Assembly: GCA_025057195.1 (NCBI GenBank)
Contig: JANWWX010000045.1
Location: 1-8,354, forward strand
DNA from: Leptospiraceae bacterium
Lineage (GTDB): Bacteria; Spirochaetota; Leptospiria; Turneriellales; Turneriellaceae
Direction of reading: 5' to 3'
Length of the DNA stretch: 8,354 nucleotides
Positions 6,945-8,354 of this stretch are shown piece by piece; position 1 is the stretch's first letter, and every line of letters begins with the position of its first letter. Both the position numbers and the translations under genes were made by a program. The notes below the pieces were generated by a model. The model saw nothing but the letters and a program-made list of their open reading frames with translations, was not told where the DNA came from and did no database searches.

Positions 6945-7775
6945 ATGAAGATTGGCATGACTGTTGAGTACGACGGCTCCGCGTACTGTGGTTTCCAATT
7001 ACAAAAAGACCAGAATTCTGTGCAGGCTGAATTGGAACGTGCGTTGCGCATTGCTTTGCGCACGCCCGTGCGGATCCACTGCGCTGGGCGAACCGACAGC
7101 GGGGTGCATGCGCTCGGCCAAGTGGTGCATTTTTCCGTCCCCGCAGCCCCCCCACTGGAACGCTTGGTTTATTCTGTAAATAGCCTCCTCCCGCGTGATA
7201 TCGCCATAAGCCATGCGGAAATCGTGCCCGATAATTTCCACGCGCGTTTTTCCTGCCTCAGCCGTGAATATGTCTATGCTATTTACCAAGCCCCGTTTCG
7301 CCCTGCCGCACCAGGGCTGCGTGCGTTGTGGCTGCGCGGCAATTACAACTGGAGTAGGGCGGCACAGGCTATCCCGCATTTGCTGGGCGAAAAAGACTTT
7401 GCGAGTTTTACACGCAGGGCGCTTGCTAAAAGTGGGGAACGTACCTGGCGCCGCATCGACGCCATCGATATCGTAGAGGTTCTTCCTTATGTTTTTCTCT
7501 ACATACGGGGCTCGGGATTCCTGCACAACATGGTGCGCATCCTGGCTGGCACGCTGCTCGACGTGGCCAAGGAAAAGCTACCGCCAGAGGCTGTTGCCGG
7601 CATCGTGGCCAGTGCGGACAGGCTGCGTGCGGGCGTTACCCTCAAGCCTGACGCGCTCTATTTTCTCTATGCCCAGTACGCAGACTACCCCAAATCGGGA
7701 TATATGCCTTGGTTGCGTCGGTTTCTATTAGAAAAATTGGAAGAAAAAACCCGGCAGCTCGTGCCGCCGGGATAG
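6945..7775 (+). CDS. truA: tRNA pseudouridine(38-40) synthase
   Basis: TruA converts uridines 38, 39 and 40 of the anticodon arm of many tRNAs to pseudouridine. The 276-residue product begins MKIGMTVEYDGSAYCGFQ, the typical TruA opening. It carries the catalytic motif AGRTDSGVHA (47-56) with the nucleophilic aspartate at 51, then the RFSCLSREYVYAIY block (from about 103) and the C-terminal FLHNMVRILAGTLLDVAKEK segment that marks the second half of the domain. Length matches the family (E. coli 270). ATG 6945 is the natural start although no Shine-Dalgarno precedes it. The gene is divergent from dnaN and ends 2 bp before the stop of the convergent phasin-like gene. Its final codons also encode, on the other strand, that gene's intrinsic terminator. 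Confidence 0.97.
   Translation: MKIGMTVEYDGSAYCGFQLQKDQNSVQAELERALRIALRTPVRIHCAGRTDSGVHALGQVVHFSVPAAPPLERLVYSVNSLLPRDIAISHAEIVPDNFHARFSCLSREYVYAIYQAPFRPAAPGLRALWLRGNYNWSRAAQAIPHLLGEKDFASFTRRALAKSGERTWRRIDAIDIVEVLPYVFLYIRGSGFLHNMVRILAGTLLDVAKEKLPPEAVAGIVASADRLRAGVTLKPDALYFLYAQYADYPKSGYMPWLRRFLLEKLEEKTRQLVPPG
7744..7771 (-). terminator. intrinsic terminator of the phasin-like gene, inside truA 3' end
   Basis: Read on the minus strand, CCCGGCGGC (7771-7763), loop ACGA and GCTGCCGGG (7758-7750) form a 9-bp stem with one G-U pair, immediately followed by six Ts (7749-7744). It begins 6 nt after the phasin-like stop codon. On the plus strand the stem lacks a T-run, so it is directional. The element lies wholly within the last codons of truA. 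Confidence 0.85.
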
Positions 7776-7777
7776 GA

Positions 7778-8101
7778 TCAAGCAGCCTGTACTTTGGTGC
7801 CTGGCAGCTTTGCCAGGAGTTCTTCGGCACGGCTTTTCAATTCACCTGCAAGCTGTTGGACCTTGCTGTTCCACTCGCCGTAGCGTAATTTTGCTTGCTC
7901 GATGAGCGCACCCAGCTGCTGCGCGGCATCGGTGGCTGCAGCGCGGATCTTGACCGCCTCTTCAGTTTGCACATTCGCACCGGCTGCGATCAGCTCGTTA
8001 ACCTCTTTCTCGAGGTTTTTCAAGAGCTCCTCTGCCGCAGCACGCAATGTCTCGTAAGCCCCGATTCCGAAGCTCACAATGTTGTTTACGGTTTGTTCCA
8101 T
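7778..8101 (-). CDS. small phasin-like helical protein
   Basis: This 107-residue protein is almost entirely predicted amphipathic helix: FGIGAYETLRAAAEELLKNL opens, a short Gly/Ala-containing turn (IAAGANVQTEE) lies near 38-48, and an Ala/Gln/Glu-rich heptad-like helix runs to LPGTKVQAA. It has no signal peptide or membrane segment. The FGIGxxxxxxxxxxELLKxLxxEVxELIxxGA pattern followed by a coiled coil resembles phasin-family (PhaP/PhaI-like) proteins, which coat polyhydroxyalkanoate granules in the cytosol. No PHA synthase is in the window to confirm that role, and a generic coiled-coil or lipid-surface protein is possible. ATG 8101 is secure because a near-perfect Shine-Dalgarno precedes it. 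The strong ribosome site, consensus -35 and dedicated terminator suggest an abundant, single-gene transcript. Confidence 0.75.
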   Translation of the reverse strand: MEQTVNNIVSFGIGAYETLRAAAEELLKNLEKEVNELIAAGANVQTEEAVKIRAAATDAAQQLGALIEQAKLRYGEWNSKVQQLAGELKSRAEELLAKLPGTKVQAA

Positions 8102-8103
8102 GC

Positions 8104-8112
8104 TCCCTCCTT
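8104..8112 (-). promoter_or_regulatory. strong Shine-Dalgarno of the phasin-like gene
   Basis: Minus-strand AAGGAGGGA ends 2 nt before the ATG at 8101. It fixes the start codon and stands out because the purB, desaturase, acyl-CoA dehydrogenase, dnaN and truA starts lack any such site. Confidence 0.85.
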
Positions 8113-8134
8113 TTGCAGAGCAAACTTATTTTTG

Positions 8135-8164
8135 ATATTTTTTGTGCGACGCACATAATGTCAA
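8135..8164 (-). promoter_or_regulatory. candidate sigma-70-type promoter of the phasin-like gene
   Basis: The minus strand has a perfect -35 hexamer TTGACA (8164-8159). An 18-nt spacer leads to AAATAT (8140-8135) as the best-placed -10; a slightly downstream TATCAA (8137-8132) is an alternative. The -10 is weak. The leader would be roughly 25-30 nt, enough for the Shine-Dalgarno. Confidence 0.55.
8143..8155. promoter_or_regulatory. palindromic operator-like site in the phasin promoter
   Basis: TGTGCG A CGCACA is a perfect 6+1+6 palindrome lying between the -35 and -10 boxes. A dimeric regulator bound there would block RNA polymerase, the classic repressor geometry. It shares the heptamer CGACGCA with the palindrome before the acyl-CoA dehydrogenase (3400-3406), which may be chance. 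Confidence 0.55.
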
Positions 8165-8340
8165 GAAATTTAGTCTTTTTGTGCCCCTGCCCTAGAATAG
8201 TTAGTCAAAAAACTCTGGAACGCAGGGAATGCGCAGTGCTATGGAAAAATCCCGCTTATTCGATCTTAGCATGCAATCGCCATAAAAAAATTTTCTGAAA
8301 AACTGAAAAAATTCCGCGATTTTGTGGTATTTAATATATA
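8165..8340. other. non-coding region upstream of the divergent phasin-like gene and the gene at 8349
   Basis: No plausible gene is visible in this stretch. Its right part (8281-8340) is strongly A/T-rich with several A-tracts, a tandem pair of CTGAAAAA (8295-8302, 8303-8310) and a terminal TTTAATATATA. This could act as a curved or UP-element-like promoter for the gene starting at 8349. TAATAT (8332-8337) is a possible -10, but no matching -35 was found. No DnaA box (TTATCCACA-like) was seen. Confidence 0.4.
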
Positions 8341-8348
8341 GAGGGACT

Positions 8349-8354
8349 ATGAAC
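8349..8354 (+). CDS. probable start of a gene that runs off the window
   Basis: ATG AAC at 8349-8354 follows GAGGG (8341-8345) with a 3-nt gap, the same arrangement (GAGGGA, two bases, ATG) as at the phasin-like gene. The A/T-rich region before it looks promoter-like. Only two codons are visible, so nothing can be said about the product. Confidence 0.4.

Noticed and set aside
6999..7526. 175-residue open frame antisense to truA
   Set aside because: It is a shadow of truA, a clear conserved gene; no recognisable motif or start signal in the antisense frame.
8102..8348. Chromosomal replication origin between the phasin-like gene and the gene at 8349
   Set aside because: A/T-rich DNA and nearby dnaN-recF are suggestive, but no DnaA box was found; TGTGGTATT at 8324 matches the consensus at only about half its positions.
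1..8354. Mobile element, CRISPR, toxin-antitoxin or phage genes
   Set aside because: All coding space is accounted for by housekeeping and lipid genes; no transposase, integrase, direct-repeat array or tRNA-like site was seen.

Overview
The window looks like ordinary bacterial chromosome: tightly packed genes on both strands, tiny gaps, some convergent overlaps, and no mobile element, tRNA, rRNA or CRISPR array. Base composition looks balanced to slightly G+C-rich by eye. The gene set (SMC-like RecF beside the beta clamp, short-chain-type acyl-CoA dehydrogenase, phasin-like protein, a membrane desaturase related to sphingolipid desaturases) fits a heterotrophic bacterium that uses fatty acids. 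A Leptospirales-like spirochaete (Leptonema/Turneriella type) is one possibility, but the sequence does not settle the taxon.

Layout. Bases 2-973 (+) hold the 3' part of a DUF445 membrane protein. It converges on and overlaps purB (946-2274, -). Directly upstream of purB, same strand, is a fatty-acid/sphingolipid-type desaturase (2299-3303, -). A 105-bp divergent intergenic region (3304-3408) separates the desaturase from an acyl-CoA dehydrogenase (3409-4590, +). This region carries two mirrored TTTACACCC elements and a perfect 10-bp stem palindrome that touches the dehydrogenase start codon. The dehydrogenase overlaps by 4 bp the convergent recF (4587-5735, -), which lies 3 bp downstream of dnaN (5739-6905, -). 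A 39-bp gap separates dnaN from divergent truA (6945-7775, +). truA converges on a small phasin-like gene (7778-8101, -), whose intrinsic terminator lies inside the truA 3' end. The phasin-like gene has a strong Shine-Dalgarno and a TTGACA promoter with a palindromic operator-like site. A gene appears to start at 8349 and run off the window.

How the genes relate. dnaN-recF is a replication/repair pair often found near the chromosome origin; dnaA is not in the window. purB (purine synthesis) and truA (tRNA pseudouridylation) are housekeeping. The desaturase, acyl-CoA dehydrogenase and phasin-like protein all plausibly concern lipids. The first two share a bidirectional control region with matching elements at nearly equal distances from both start codons, which suggests co-regulation. 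The most interesting item is the desaturase. It matches eukaryotic dihydroceramide delta-4 desaturase (DES/DEGS) along its length, including the N-terminal segment typical of that family.
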